Position numbers and translations under genes: made by a program. Below the pieces are notes generated by a model. The model searched no databases. It was not told where the DNA came from and saw only the letters and a list, made by a program, of their open reading frames with translations. From Eurosta solidaginis (Eukaryota; Arthropoda; Insecta; Diptera; Tephritidae): 64,000 nucleotides of DNA. Below, in pieces: positions 9,870 to 22,534 of this stretch; positions within the stretch are counted from its first letter, which is position 1; every line of letters starts with the position of its first letter. Where the stretch lies: contig NC_090323.1 in NCBI RefSeq assembly GCF_040869045.1, forward strand, positions 39,364,066-39,428,065, in the 5' to 3' direction.

Positions 9870-11856
9870 TCAATTCAATTCAATTTATTTAAACTTTTTA
9901 AATACACGGTTTTAGATGATATGACTTCTTAAATAAACCCTACAACTATAGTATTATAAGTGAGTTTAGAATATATGGATTACTAAAAATTAAAGTTTAT
10001 ATAAGGGAAAAATCTAGCTTAGGAGATTTAGGATTTAGCTTAGAGAAAACCCTTGGTAAGTATCTTATGCATTAAAGTTAATACTAGCTATAATACTATT
10101 CATAAATATAGTACGCAGTTAAATTATATGATAAACTAGGAGTTATTTAGATTGTAAATTAGTGGATTTGTAGATATATCATAGAGACGTTCACATTTTT
10201 CAGTTATTTTTTCAATACGGTCCGAAACGAGAATGATTTTGTTTTGTGTGTGCAACTTTGTAGTTGAAAAATGCCACGGTAAATCAATTATCATTTTCAA
10301 CAACTTATTTTGTTTAACTTGTATTTTTTCAATGTGCGTTTTGGCACATTTTTCCCAAACTGGGAACCCATATAAAATTATAGATTGAAAAATAACTTTA
10401 GCAATTGTGGCTTTATTTTCATTACTGAGCTTAGATTTTTGGTTTATTAACGGATACAGAAGTTTTAGAGCTATACTAAATTTAGTTTGAATATATTGGG
10501 TGTGATCTCTAAAGTAATTTTGGATCAAGTACAATTCCAAGATATTTGATATTGGTCGACCACTGCACCTCAGTATTGCATATATTTGGTTTAGAATTGG
10601 GATAGTAACATGTACTTCTTTTTCTTGTGAAAAAGAGGGCTTGAGATTTGTTAACGTTGACTTTAACTCTTCATTTACACAAATAGTCGATGATAATGTT
10701 TAGAGAATCACTGTAGTATTTCCACAGCTTTTTGGCCGAACTCATGGGAATTAAAAATAGCAATGTCATCTGCATATATTGCGTAGTTACAACCAGGTAA
10801 TGGTGGTATATCTGAGCAGTAGACAATATAGAGGATGGGGCCAATAATTGAGGAACCCCAGCAGGAATTAGTTTAAGGTCACTAAACTCATTGCCAACTT
10901 GTACACAAAGATATCGATTAGCTAAAAAGCCTCTAATAGTTGCGATCAAATGCGGCGGAAAACCGTAGTTAATTAACTTATAAATTAAACCATCATGCCA
11001 CACAGTATCAAAGGCCTTCTCTATATCTAAGCATACGAGGGCAGTGGATTTTTTTGCATTAAAGTTTAGTTTTATATGCTTCCATAGTCTTTTAATTTGA
11101 TGAGTAGTACTATGAAATTTTCGAAAACCAAACAGTTTGTCTGGTATGATGTCGTTGGAAGATAAAACCTCCAAATTTTACATTTCAAGACCTGTTCTAG
11201 TATCTTGCTGAGGCTACTTATTAATAGGCTGATTGGTCGATAGCTAGTAACAAGATTTTTTGGTTTACCTGCTTTGTGAACAGGAATAACATTTGTGACT
11301 TTCCAAGTGTCAGGAAAGTATTGTATTTTAAGGCACGAATTAATTAAAAAGGTTAAATAATCGATTGTACTTTTAGAAAAGTACTTTATCGTTTTTGATG
11401 TCATCAATTCCAGATGCCTTTCTTGTATGCAGCTGACCAACGATATATGATACAGTTTTGAAATCTACATAGTAAGAACTAGGGGTACTTATTACAAGAA
11501 GATCGAAGTTACTTATAGCAGAAGTGACCAAATTAGCATTGCTTTGAATACCTAAGTTTTCCGCAACTTTGTGATACTCGCAAAAGCTTTCAGAGAACAA
11601 TGCCACTTTTCTTTCAGAGACTAGTTGTGGAATTCCTAGGGACTTTTTTCTTAGGACCTTTGTTAAATTCCAGAAGGGTTTACATCCATGTTCAAGTTCA
11701 TTCAATTTTGCTGACCATGAATTATTTCTGTGATGCAAAATTTCTAAGTTGACTAACGGGTGTATCTTTTCATCATTTCAAAGTCGATTGGGACTCTATA
11801 TCGACCCCATTGACGGCGGTAATAATTTCTAGTCCTAATAATTTGTAATATATTTG
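9870..11856 (-). mobile_element. Jockey-like non-LTR retrotransposon, nested insertion
   Basis: It is inserted on the minus strand into the RNase H element with a 14-bp target duplication, GGTGGAAGCATCAT (9856-9869 and 11857-11870). It encodes a broken reverse transcriptase. WKVTNVIPVHKAGKP and SYRPISLL lie at 11440-11200, then VCLDIEKAFDTVWHDGL at about 11040-10980 and AGVPQ near 10860. The catalytic YADD (IYADDIAIFN) lies in another frame near 10755-10785. The thumb region with ILYGFPVWEK is at 10540-10136. The 3' tail on this strand is repeats of TTGAA/ATTGA (9870-9890). The endonuclease is missing by 5' truncation, and frameshifts make it inactive. Confidence 0.9.
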
Positions 11857-12327
11857 GGTGGAAGCATCATAACAGATGCCACACGGCAAAACTCTCATGG
11901 CCGGAATGGAATGAGAAGAGATCGAGAGAGCTTCTCACCCGTAAGAGGGGTCTTTCCTTTGTTGTAGGTCTCCTCACTTGTCACGTTTGTATTCGACCGC
12001 ATGTGGTAAGGATTGGTGCTCCATTTAATGATTATTGTAGAAGCTGCGGCAACGAAGAAGAGCCTGAAACTGTTAGGCACCTACTCTGCGAATGTGCAGC
12101 GCTCGGTAGAAGAAGGCAACGTTTTATGTGCAAGACGTTTCTCGTAGATCTAACTGATATAGCTGAGGTCAATACACAATGCTTAGTTAGCTTCACAAAC
12201 ACAACGAAGTGGTTTGATTGCGAGAGTGTACGAACAAATCCGTGTGGTTTCACAATGGGCCTATAAAGACCTAGGTGTGCCGCTCCGATGCGGATGGCAG
12301 TCACTTAAACCTAACCTAACCTAAATC
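11857..12327 (+). mobile_element. RNase H-bearing non-LTR retrotransposon, 3' part of interrupted copy
   Basis: This continues the element cut at 9869. After the second GGTGGAAGCATCAT it codes for the C-terminal region, ending in a Cys/His knuckle, CRSCGNEEEPETVRHLLCE (CX2C...HX3C), seen in the frame 12003-12266. Its 3' tail is CCTAACCTAACCTAA (12312-12326). An identical knuckle layout occurs in the copies at 28.9 kb and 32.3 kb. Confidence 0.85.
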
Positions 12328-13560
12328 CTTAATATGAGAAAGATGCAACTGTCATTTCTTTATGTCCCGAAAGAACATTTAAAAAGTTGCACAAGAAGCT
12401 TAACACAGAACGATTAGCGTCAAAATTTTGTTTGCAGACAGCGCCGTAAGCTCAAGAATATCATCTGTAAGTGGTGCTTAGCATTCATAATTTATCATCA
12501 ACAAAGAGGTCATGACTTTATACATATATTCAGGGCTGTGAAGCTATGTGAGCTATCGATCTTGACGTGATAAATACATTTCTAAGTGATTTCCAAAACT
12601 GAATTTTGAAAGAGTGAAAGCTGGGATTTTCGATGGCGCACAGATTTATTTGTGATCCAGAGATTGCATTGTTATTTGCATTCGTTCGAAATGGCGTCGA
12701 ATATACCCCACAAGCATTTAGGCTTGAGCACCATTAGAGCTCATGTTGATAACATACTTCTAAAATCTCAACAGTTGTTTCGAAATAGTGGCGCAACTAG
12801 AGAATCATAGCGTTCTCAGCAAAAGGAAATTTTTTATAAAGCAAAAAATGCTATAACTTAAGTTGAAAAAATTTAATTAACAACTTATGGTTATCTAACT
12901 GGACTCAAATGTAAAATTCCATACTACAGTATTTTCACGAAAATAAAATAAAATATATATAATTTATTTTTTATAAATTATGCTTCATTGCTGTATCAAT
13001 CAGGTGTTTATTTCTCGCAATAAACAGCAGTTGGATTTGGTGGTACCACCTTGGAGATTTTTTTTCAACTCCACCTGAACTTGATATCCAATGTAGCATA
13101 TCAACTCGTTAAATGTATTGCATATTCAATTGAGAAATGTACATTTCTCAAAATCTCGCAAAAGTTGGAGAATAATAGGAAAATATGACGTTGAAGGTCA
13201 GCGCGAAAACTTTTATTTTTACAAAATTTCTCAAAGGTTTTTAGTGATTGGAGAATGAAGATGGATATCAACTCGAGAACTGTCTGCTTTAAAAATAATT
13301 AAATAATAATGTTGCATATCACCTCCGGAACTAGATATATATTTCGCTGGAGAAATTTGTTTTTCATGTTTGTTGAGTAAGCAAAATCCAGCTGTTGCCG
13401 TATCTACAAATTATCTAGATAATAAAAACCCAACATTGCCGACAAAAAGCCAACTCCAAAGGCGGCCTTAAACTGTTACTGAAAAACTGCTGTGTAGTTT
13501 AACTGTAGTTTAAATTTTACTAGAGTTTAAGCAAACTTAGTTTAAGCTTAGCTTAACCAA
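12328..13560. other. Unassigned intronic sequence
   Basis: No coding region was recognised. GATATCAACTCG-like phrases recur near 13080-13340 without a clear period. An AAACT/AGTTTAA-rich segment at 13465-13560 resembles 25360-25500 and 55240-55400, and may be part of another low-copy repeat. Confidence 0.35.
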
Positions 13561-13755
13561 CTACTGAAAAACCGGGCTTAATTGTAAACAAATATTTTTA
13601 CTAAAACTCTAAATAAAAATTTCTAAATTTTTGTAAAATTTTTTCGAATTTTCGAATGTGTTCGTAAATTAGTTTGCTTAGTTTCAGTACAAAATAAGAA
13701 CTAAATTGACAGAATTTCATAAAAATTTCCAGTACCAATTTTGTATGCGCTGCTG
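13561..13755. mobile_element. Fragment of the CAGCAGCG MITE family
   Basis: The interior phrase TTCGAATGTGTTCGTAAATT and TTTGCTTAGTTTCAG lead to the right terminus GCGCTGCTG followed by TA. The left terminus is missing or too diverged to see. Confidence 0.5.
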
Positions 13756-15269
13756 TATATGGAAATACTAGTGCAAACGATTATTTTACTACCTACAATG
13801 TACAGGAAAATCTTAATTTAAAGAATCGTTACGATAAGCAGCTGAAAATATTTTCGTTCAAAATATAAATATTTGCTTATAAGAAGTACGCACCTCAAAT
13901 GCAAAAATTGCAAATAAGTGCAACTATGCTCACACTAAACTGCAGTAGTAATATTAACTTGTGTAAACCACCACGCTCCGCCTCCCTCTCAATTTCGAGC
14001 TATAATATTGCATCACGCAAAAATTAAAATTCCTCTAGCAACCATTGCAGTGACTTTGATTTCACAGCAGACAACATAAAGGCCGCGGTACAATGACATT
14101 TTTCATACACAATCTTATGCATTCCAATAACATCGCCACAATCAACCAAGATGTTGCGTTTGTAAATATAAAGGAACTTCAGACTTGAATTGAATTATTA
14201 CGCTTTGCCCACTTACATACAAAATTTAGCGAAGCACTGTTGTAAACATTCTCCCTATACAACAAAAATACTTGCTAACATATTTTGTGTCGTATTCGAT
14301 TGTTAAATTGCAGTTTTTAATTGTGAAAAATGTTAGAAAATTCACCAACCAGTGGGAAAAATAATGTCACTTGCAAAGTGTGCCAACACCCTTAGCCAAA
14401 GCAAATGTCAAATTCTTCTTCTTATGATTTACTTGGAACAAAATTGGGGAGTTGGCTAATTTTCAATATCAGATGGCGCTAGTGTCGCTCATTCTACCAT
14501 TCTCCATAAAAATACGTACAATCTACTCATAATGCATAAGCATGTGTTAAACTCATCTATTTGAAAAACTGCTTATGTGTAGGAGCTATAACAAGGCGTC
14601 AGAGGGCATAATGTCGATAAGATTGAGAAGCTTTGAAAATGCCATTGGAAGTGTAGATATGAAAGCAAAAGTAACAATAGACAAAACGAGAAAAACCGCG
14701 ATCTCGAAAAAACAACGCCCTTAAAAGAAATGAACTACGCGACGTCAGCATGGCAGCAATCAAACGGCAAACCTGCAGACACCTCCGCGTGTTTTGTCTT
14801 GCAATGTGGCAACTTCAAAGGAAACTTCAATAAGGATAAGCCAAATGCTTGCTTTTTTGTTGTTGTGGACGACAGCACAAAAAAAAAACATAAAAACATA
14901 CAAAATAAAGCGAGCAACATTAACTGATAAGAAATGCAGTCATCAATGGGGAATTTTTGTAAACGTTGGAAGAGAATTCGAAATGAAAAAGAATATGAAG
15001 AAAGTGCAAAGTGGAGTGAGTGAAAAACTTTATCAGAAGAAGAATATTTTAAAGGTTATTCCAGTAGAGCTTTTGCATTTGATGTCTTAATAAAAAGTGA
15101 ACAGTTGCTGTTGGCATTCATCAAAGAAGAGTGTTAATGAAAAAGGCAAATGCTATTGTTGTTTTTGACAGGTGGTAATGAAAAAACAATTGGACTACAA
15201 TGGAGTAATGAGATGCTGAGGTTTTGCTAGCTAAATTGTTACGCTATTATCAACGTGTCTTTATAAAAA
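13756..15269. other. Unassigned intronic sequence
   Basis: I see no supportable gene or repeat. Short overlapping frames at 14730-15090 are A-rich and show no motif. Confidence 0.4.
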
Positions 15270-15860
15270 AACAAGTAAAGGTGTCTAAGTTCAGGTGTAA
15301 CCGAACATTATATACTCAGCGTGAGCTTCAATTGTACACTTCATTTCAGATACATTATTTTCTACATAACACGTGGCACCGCCCGTTTAAAAGAAAAATA
15401 TCTTTCCATTTCCTCTTACAATAAAACTTGATAAGTGAAATATCATGGATTCAAAACTATTTTTTGCTAAGTTATAGCTTATTATACTAGTCTACGACCC
15501 TTTTAAACTTGTTTTATATCTAAGTTGCCGTGGTTCCTAACCGATCTCGTCCATTTTTTCTAGAAATATTTCCTGCTATAGGGAAAATTTTTTACCCAAT
15601 TTTATTACGATCCGTTAATTTTTCTTCGAGTTATGGCTCCCGAAACATAGAAAATTGCTTAGTCATAAAAGGGGCGGTGCCACGCCCATTTTTTTAAATT
15701 TGAAGCTTTTCCTATTTACAGTTATAAATCCACTTGGGAAATGAAATACCATTGATAGAAAGCTCTTTTTTGTCAAGATATAGCTTATTTTATTCGTCCA
15801 CGACCCTCTTAAAAATCTTTTATATAAAAGTGGGCGTGGTCCTTAACTGAAATGAGTGAA
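15270..15860 (+). mobile_element. Hairpin-family element, subfamily 2
   Basis: It begins AACAAGTAAAGGTGTC and then GTTCAGGTGTAACCGAACAT. It carries GTGGCACCGCCCGTTTAAAA, GGGGCGGTGCCACGCCCATT and AAAGTGGGCGTGG. The first 200 bases run parallel to 6349-6560. It is non-coding. Confidence 0.65.
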
Positions 15861-16304
15861 TATAGAATGTTAGTTTAGGCATGCTGTATGAGGGATCGAG
15901 TGACACGCGTTTCCATGGTAAGTCGATTAACCGGGTATGAACTCACAAAGAAGCTTATCGATACTATGTGAAAGCCCTTATTGGTTTATGTTAAAATAGA
16001 TATGCTACATGACGACATAACTCACCAAAATGCTTTTGCAGGTGTCTATTTATTTGTCCAGGAGACTGGGTTGCGTGCAGAACTTGCCTGCAACGATGTC
16101 TCGACTGCTTAGCACTCCATTGTGCTTGAGTGTTTTTATCTCCCAACGTTTCAAGCGGCAAAAGAGACCTAGTATCCGATGTGGTCAAAGTTTGTCGGAA
16201 GAAGAGGCCAGGTGTTCTCTCTTAACGCACTGATTTCTTCTTCCGCAACGACCGCTCGTAGAGACCTAGTCTTCTGTTCAGCGGAGTACTTTGTATAGAC
16301 AAGA
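15861..16304. other. Unassigned intronic sequence
   Basis: Short frames on both strands at 15991-16233 show no family motif. I assign nothing here. Confidence 0.4.
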
Positions 16305-16710
16305 CGTTGTTGTTGTTGTTGTTGTAGCAATAAGGACACTCCCCGAAGGCCTTCGGTAGTGTTATCGATGTTGATGGTCCTTCACCGGATGTAGATCCGG
16401 TACGTTCCGGTAACAAGCCCGGCCATCTCGGGAACGATTTGCTATGACACACATGCGACCCTCTAGGCCATCCCGCCCTCCCATCCCATAGATCCATGAG
16501 GAGTTCGGGGTCGCAAGAGCATCGGCTGTTAATGAAACAAGATTCGCCACGGATAGGTGAGGTTGACCATTGGGTTTGGAGAAGCTATATATTGCGCTGA
16601 CAACCTGAAAGGCTTGTGCTACACAACCGCTTGAATCTATTTGGTATTTTAATCGCCTCTTACGACAGGCATACCTACAGCGGGTATACTTTAACCCCCA
16701 AAACCGCTGT
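16305..16710 (-). mobile_element. (TACAAC)n-tailed repeat
   Basis: This is a minus-strand copy of the family described at 7590-8036. The tail appears as GTTGTTGTTGTTGTTGTAGC at 16305-16328. The body has CTCCCCGAAGGCC and CGGCCATCTCGGGAACG, and the far end has TCTTACGACAGGCATACC. Confidence 0.75.
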
Positions 16711-16739
16711 GCGAACTGACAAGAGGTCTGTTGAAATTT

Positions 16740-17230
16740 CTCTTAATTTCACTTCCTCTTCTGCACTATTTTATATGATTAGCAAAAGTTGGGAAGCGCG
16801 ATAAGTGCAGGCACGAATATAGAAATCTTATCTGGATCTACAAAGGGATAAATAAGCAGAGCGAAGAGGCTCATGGAAAAGCTTCTGTGCAGACAGCGAA
16901 TAGCTGCATAGGAGCGAATCATCTAGCGCACTTCTCGGGTCATCTTCCCATCAAAGGCAAGATGGAGGTCATAGCAGCAACATCTAACATAAAACGAGCA
17001 ATGTACTAAATCCCCTGTCAGCGCTTCGATGGACATCTTGGAAACACAATAGAGGTGGAATGTTGGTGCATGTTTGCAGAAATGGTGGACGATAAAATTT
17101 ACGTGTACACCGATGGTTCCAAACCGATGATATGCAGGGCTGATCCGGTTATTTGCAGATCGTACAAACGTTCATTTCAATGCTGGCTCTTTCAAGCGGA
17201 AATGGTAGCCGCAATCAATGCAGGATAAAT
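16740..17230 (+). mobile_element. RNase H fragment of non-LTR retrotransposon
   Basis: The frame at 17015-17225 reads QRFDGHLGNTIEVE...DDKIYVYTDGSKP...AEMVAAINAG. This is the start of RNase H (YTDGSK) and parallels the copy at 28.2 kb. It is cut off before the second catalytic block. The upstream part to 16740 is less certain. Confidence 0.65.
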
Positions 17231-17324
17231 ACAGGAAGAAAACTGAGTAAACTGGAAAAGCAGGCGGGCATTGGCAATGTGAGAAAGGAAATGCTGAACA
17301 GCTTCTATTAAATGTATCAGTATT

Positions 17325-17683
17325 ATCGATGTGATGTTCCTTTGCCGGATACAGATCCGGCACGCTCCGGTAACACAGCTCCATTAAGGTGCTGGCTGGA
17401 CCATCTCGGGAACGATTTATATGGCCACATGAAACCTTCAGGCCATCCCTCCCTCCCCACCCCCAAGTTCCCTGAATAGCTTGGGGTCGCCAGAGCCTCG
17501 TCTGTTAGTGAAACGGGATTAGCCGCTCGAAGGTGAGGTTGACAATTGGGTTTGGAGGAGCTATATATTGCGCTGACAACCTGACTAGGTTGCGCTACAC
17601 AACCCTTTGAATCTGGTATTTTAGTCGCCTCTTACGACAGGCATACCTACCGCGGGTATATTCTAACCCCCTAACTCGCTGGG
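17325..17683 (-). mobile_element. (TACAAC)n-tailed repeat, tail lost
   Basis: This is a minus-strand copy of the family at 7590-8036, from TTTGCCGGATACAGATCCGG to TACCGCGGGTATATTC and CCCCCTAACTCGCTGG. The tail side is truncated. Immediately after it, GGGTGTAACCGAACATTACA (17684-17703) is a scrap of the hairpin family. Confidence 0.7.
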
Positions 17684-17999
17684 TGTAACCGAACATTACA
17701 CACTCAGCCGATTACATCCCAATTGCATTAAGGTCAACTTCTAAGCATTAAAATGTGTAATGTATTCATTAATCATTAATGTATTTGACATAAAGCCAAA
17801 TTGGAAAATGTCATTAAGTAAATTGAAATTATCGATATTTGAAGTGAACATTAGGTCAAATGACGTTATGAGCGTTGACCTTATGACACCTCACCGAATA
17901 TACAAACAAAGAAAATAATACGAGAGGAGTGCAAGCTCATGGCGGAAAGTGTTAACGGGCCCTGCCTTTTTCTAGTTGCATGAAAAACCCGTTGATCAC

Positions 18000-18115
18000 G
18001 TTCAGTGTGCGCGTTCTGAACTCGTTAGAGCAAGACTCCAGCTTTATTGAATGGCAGAGCTTTCAGATCTCGATGCAGCAAGTTCTGATAATTTTACTCC
18101 TCTGCCCTCATGTAC
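18000..18115 (+). mobile_element. 3' scrap of RNase H non-LTR element
   Basis: The frame reads VRARLQLY*MAELSDLDAAS. This corresponds to ARLRLQLLGVTQLSDIEAAS at 28.95 kb, just after the Cys/His knuckle. Confidence 0.5.
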
Positions 18116-18892
18116 CTACAATTTAAATGTTTCTGTTGTAATTGTAATTCAAATCTGAATCAGCTTTTTTCTTCTTCATTTTTTTCTTTTTCTTCCTCTG
18201 TATTCGAGTAAAACATGTGAACTCGTTACAAGATTTTGAATGGAAAAACTGCTACGTTAACATCAAAACAAACAGAAAACGGAATTAAAAGAGAAATTAA
18301 GTTTTCACGCACAATTAACTAACAATTGGCAATAAAAAATTAAAAAAAAAAAACTGAAACAGAATCTTAATTCCACTAAATTGCTTGGCGATAAATATTA
18401 TTGTATACAACTACAATGACAAGTATTCAATTTAACTTAATATTTAATTTCAGCAATAAAATGATAAATCAACAATACCGAGCATTGCTATGAATAATTG
18501 CAAAATCGACTTGAACGCAAAGCCTTCACCCCTCCAACGAATATTGGAATCTCATTTCGTAACAAAAACATAAATTAACTCTTTGCATGTTTCTCCCTTT
18601 TTTGTTTTTTGTTTTTTTTTTTTTTTTAATGATTTTAATTATTTCCGTTCTGCCAGTAGTCATCAACTTCATTTGTGCAGCAGCAGCAATATTTTAGCAA
18701 TTTCCAATGCGATAGCGCGAACAAAATTTATTATGCAACAGTTGGTTAGCAACAATGACATTTGGATTGTGTACGCCTGATTGTGACAAATGCAACGTCA
18801 TTTACAAGCGTTGAAGTTACTTAGAATACAATAGCAACTGTGACTATGGCTTAAGTAAGCGGCAACTATGATTACGTTCTGTAATGAAATGC
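18116..18892. other. Unassigned AT-rich sequence
   Basis: This stretch contains a T run at 18598-18630 and short frames without motifs. Confidence 0.4.
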
Positions 18893-19199
18893 CAATTTTT
18901 TCGGGCATTCATCTATTTAAAATGAACGAAATCGGCCTATAACCACGCCCACTTTTTCGATAACGAAATTTTCGAAAAACCGAAGAAGTGCAATAATTCA
19001 TTACCAAAGACGAATAAAGCGATGAAACTTGGTAGGTGAATTGACCTTATGACGCAGAATAAATTATTAGAAAAATTTTGGACAATGGGCGTGACGCCGT
19101 CCACTTTTAAAAGAAGGTAATTTAAAACTTTTGCAAGCTGTAATTTGGTAGCTGAGTATATAATGTTCGGTTCCACCCGAGCTTAGCCTTCCTATATTT
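18893..19199 (-). mobile_element. Hairpin-family element, short deletion subfamily
   Basis: On the minus strand it begins AGGAAGGCTAAGCTCGGGTG and GAACCGAACATTATATACTC, then jumps straight to CCAAATTACAGCTTGC, which lies about 1.6 kb further into the full element at 46-48 kb. It then continues with AGTGGACGGCGTCACGCCCA and AAAAAGTGGGCGTGG. The other end is truncated. The same internal junction occurs at 59964-60368. Confidence 0.75.
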
Positions 19200-19369
19200 T
19201 TATATAGCCCTTTTAACTCGACGCAGTCAACAGTTTGAGATACAGCATTTATGTAGCCAAATTTTGTTTCATCATCAGCATCATCATTATTTAATATTGA
19301 GTACAGATAAATAAATACAAAAGGTTAAATAAGTAAAGTTCAGCTTGTAATAGATAAAATACTGGAGAA

Positions 19370-20560
19370 CTCATCCGATTGCTCGTTTCCGTCCACCCTT
19401 CTGTGTACCGGTACCCAAGCCAAAAGCGAATGATGTTTTTAACCCCTAAAATAGTTCAATCTTTTCACGGCCTCGAGGACTGTTGATGTTCTGATCTCAA
19501 CTGACAATATTGCCTTGAGCAGGGCCGGACTGTCGCTGTGTATAATGATTATTTCATAACTGCATCCTCTGTAGATGAGTGAAAGATCCCCGCTCCGATG
19601 CCCTCTGCTATCTTAGACCCATCGGTGTACCATAATAGAGTATGTGAGCCTGGTGTAGCGCCTCGAGTTTGGAAGTGCCTCACGCAACTTTTTTACCCAG
19701 CTCTAGTTTAAAAGCTTTTCAACTAACCAGCTTTTCAAACTAAGAAGCTGGTGTCAGTTCTGAGAAACAGGATGAGTGGAATTTGTTGTTTTAATTTCTC
19801 TATATTTCGGAACTGTCTTACTTTGCCTCTTTCAAATCCCTCCTTAGCAGTGTTCATCTTCGTACACCTGACTACTTGCTCATTGCTACGTGTAGCAGCG
19901 CCTTCATTGCTTATATACTTGGCTCCCATAATGCAGACAAACGCCATGCATTCGAGTTTGCTGAGCGATTTCTGTGAACTCATCAAAGTTGCTCCTGATG
20001 CCCATGCAACTGCTCCGTACACTACTTTGGGTCTTACTATCATCGTGTACAGATATCGTATTTCCTGCAATGCGTTTGTTTACCATTATTGCTCTTGTGG
20101 CCTTTGATATGATTACTTTGACGTGTTTTTTTGTTCGTAAGACGAAAGTGACTGTCAGGTTCTCAGTCGTATGCTCCAACTGTACTCCATCCATTCTTTC
20201 GTTAACCTGAATGCTTTTTGTATTGCGTCACAAAAGATGCTTTTAAATATGACCCCTGCGACTATGAAAATATCGTCCGCTTAACCTCGGCAGCGTATTC
20301 CGCTCTCTAAACGCACGGTAAAGGCTTCAGTCTTAATCTCAATCCTTTCTTATGTGTGGCATCTAATTTTCGCACTGAGCGTCCAGCGGGAGCTGCCATC
20401 GACGGGAAACCAAAAAACCTGGCACATGGCTTACAACATCAAGTAATATGCTTCGTAGCACATTGAGCTTCGAATATTATAAATCAAGGTAAGACTCCAG
20501 GGTCGCTGACGGGCAATCCTTCTGACACCATGCACCTATCAGATCCATCAACCCCTAAAA
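19370..20560 (-). mobile_element. RT/RNase H remnant of non-LTR retrotransposon
   Basis: On the minus strand, ADDIFIVAGV near 20285-20250 is the YADD block. It is followed by the thumb (VISKATRAIMVNKRIAG in the frame 20194-19904, and LYTMIVRPKVVYGAVAWAS in the frame 20070-19735). An RNase H start, WYTDGSKIAEGIGAGIF, lies near 19635-19585. The frame changes at least three times. The 3' tail is not visible. Confidence 0.75.
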
Positions 20561-20747
20561 AGGGTGAAGAGCAAAGCCTTTCGAAATATAGCAAAGTACT
20601 TGAGCAAATTTCAGAAATTACACGGCAAGTAACTTGGGCAATCTGAGGAGGTATAATAAATCCTGCCTTCTAAGTATATTCAGTGGCAAAAGAAAGCCGC
20701 CAGTATGGAGCAAAAAACTGACGATTCGTTGTAAGATGAGGAATATT

Positions 20748-21133
20748 CTTATTGTTGTTGTCGCGTTAAGGCTTTGGGGAGTGTTATCGATATTAATGGT
20801 CCTTTGCCGGATACAGATCAGATACGTTCCAGTAACATTAAGGTACTAGCCCGACCATCTCGGGAACGATTTGGTATGACCACATGAAACCTTCTAGGCG
20901 ATCCCGCGCTCCCACCCCCTAGATTCATAAGAAACTTGGGGGCACCAGAACCTCGACTGTTAAAGAAACGGGTAGGTGAGGTTGACAATTGGGTTGGACA
21001 AGCTATACATTGCTCTGGCAACCACTTGAAAGGGTTGCGCTACACAACCCCTTGAATCAATTTGGTATTTTAGTCGCACCTTACGACAGGCGTACCTACC
21101 GAGGGTATATTCTAAGCCCCTTAAACCGCGAGG
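20748..21133 (-). mobile_element. (TACAAC)n-tailed repeat
   Basis: This is a minus-strand copy of the family at 7590-8036. The tail is short (TTGTTGTTGTCGC), the body has GGGAGTGTTATCGATATTAA and CCCGACCATCTCGGGAACG, and the far end has TTACGACAGGCGTACCTACC. Confidence 0.75.
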
Positions 21134-21289
21134 GGGGATAACGATCATCGCTTGCCTTATTACATTACACCCACAAGGCTTCTGTTGTCACAAAGGCTTC
21201 TGTTGTCACTATGAAAAGACGACTGTGGGCTGTGGTGTACGTACAGTGCAATGCCATTGGGCAACCTAAAGTGCAGATTAAAATTGTTG

Positions 21290-21530
21290 TACACGCTGTG
21301 CGTTCCTGTTTTAGGTTCGCCAAAGTTAGGCTCCAGCTATCAAATCTCTAAGCAACATTTACAATAGGTCCCCGAAATCTTCTGATATTTGCCAAGTGGA
21401 CAAATTTTGTATGATACAAATTGTTCATACAGATTGTGTTTTCAGATTGGTCGCAGACTTACTTCTGATAATATTATGAACATATCCAGTATTTGAGAGG
21501 TCCATACGGAATGGTCAGTTGAACACAAGG
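21290..21530 (+). mobile_element. 3' scrap of RNase H non-LTR element
   Basis: RFAKVRLQLSNL followed by GPRNLLIFAKWTN parallels LARLRLQLLGVTQL and SPRKLLVFAKRTE at 28.95-29.05 kb. The end, GGTCCATACGGAATGGTCAG, parallels the pre-tail sequence there. The CCTAACC tail itself is gone. Confidence 0.65.
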
Positions 21531-21533
21531 AGC

Positions 21534-22530
21534 CTTCAAATTGAATGTTGAAAGCAACATCCTTCTCAAATATTTGAAGCACCTTGTTTGTATTTCATCA
21601 TGTACGTTTCCTTAACATTTATCGAGCGACAGCATAAACTTGCTAAAAATAAATTTCAATTTGAATTATAAAAGCGTAAATGCGCTGAACAAATCCCTGA
21701 CTATAATTGGACTTAAATTACAACTCTCATTCCCTTTTGCATATTTTCCACTCAATAAATTTTTATAGTAGATTTTCGATAACAATTAGTATGCAAGTGA
21801 ATAAAAACAAAACCAGTTAAGTAAATACGCACAATTACCAGCATCTACATTCGAAATTTCAACAACAAACACCATTGTCCTTGTGCGGAAGTGACGTAAG
21901 AGCAAGGACATTTGCAGTAATTTGCGCGCCCACGCTCTCATAAACAGTGAGCAGAGCCGAGTGAAAACATTTTTGATGCAAGCAACGAAGGGAATGAAGG
22001 GAATGACGACAGTCGCGCGGACCGGAAATTACTGGCACTTGAGTAAACTAAAAATTTGTAAAGAACAAACAAAAGATGCAACAACAAACAGCAAGTGAGC
22101 TAACAATGTTTATGATAATCACAATTCACAGTGGAATAAGCGAGGGAGCTGTGACGAAATTGTAGTGAATGAAGTGTGCGCTAAAGCAAAACTTTTCTCC
22201 TTCTTCTTTACTTTATAGTTGTGCAAAATTATGTCTTAAAAAGCAAATAATTGAAAAGAAAATAGAAATTGTTTTTTATTAACTTTTTTTTTTTTGCTAG
22301 GCAAAGACGTAAAACTGTTGAAGGCATTTGACGTAGAGCTTTGCGAAAAGGGGTAAGAAACGCTGAAAATTGAGAACAAACAATTGGCGTAACTTTTGCT
22401 GCGGCTGTAAATAAATGAATGAGAAATGCTAGCGATGCACAGTGGGATAGTTTGAAAAAATTGTCCAACAATTAAAATCCTTTGTAACGAATTAATTGAC
22501 GCGTCAATCCGCTTAAAAAACTACTTCGCG
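21534..22530. other. Unassigned intronic sequence
   Basis: A minus frame at 22229-22471 has no motif. I assign nothing here. Confidence 0.4.
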
Positions 22531-22534
22531 CGAT

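Noticed and set aside
18583..18780. 65-residue plus-strand frame with a possible hydrophobic start
   Set aside because: The hydrophobic part is a poly-T run. No splice or start context supports a gene.
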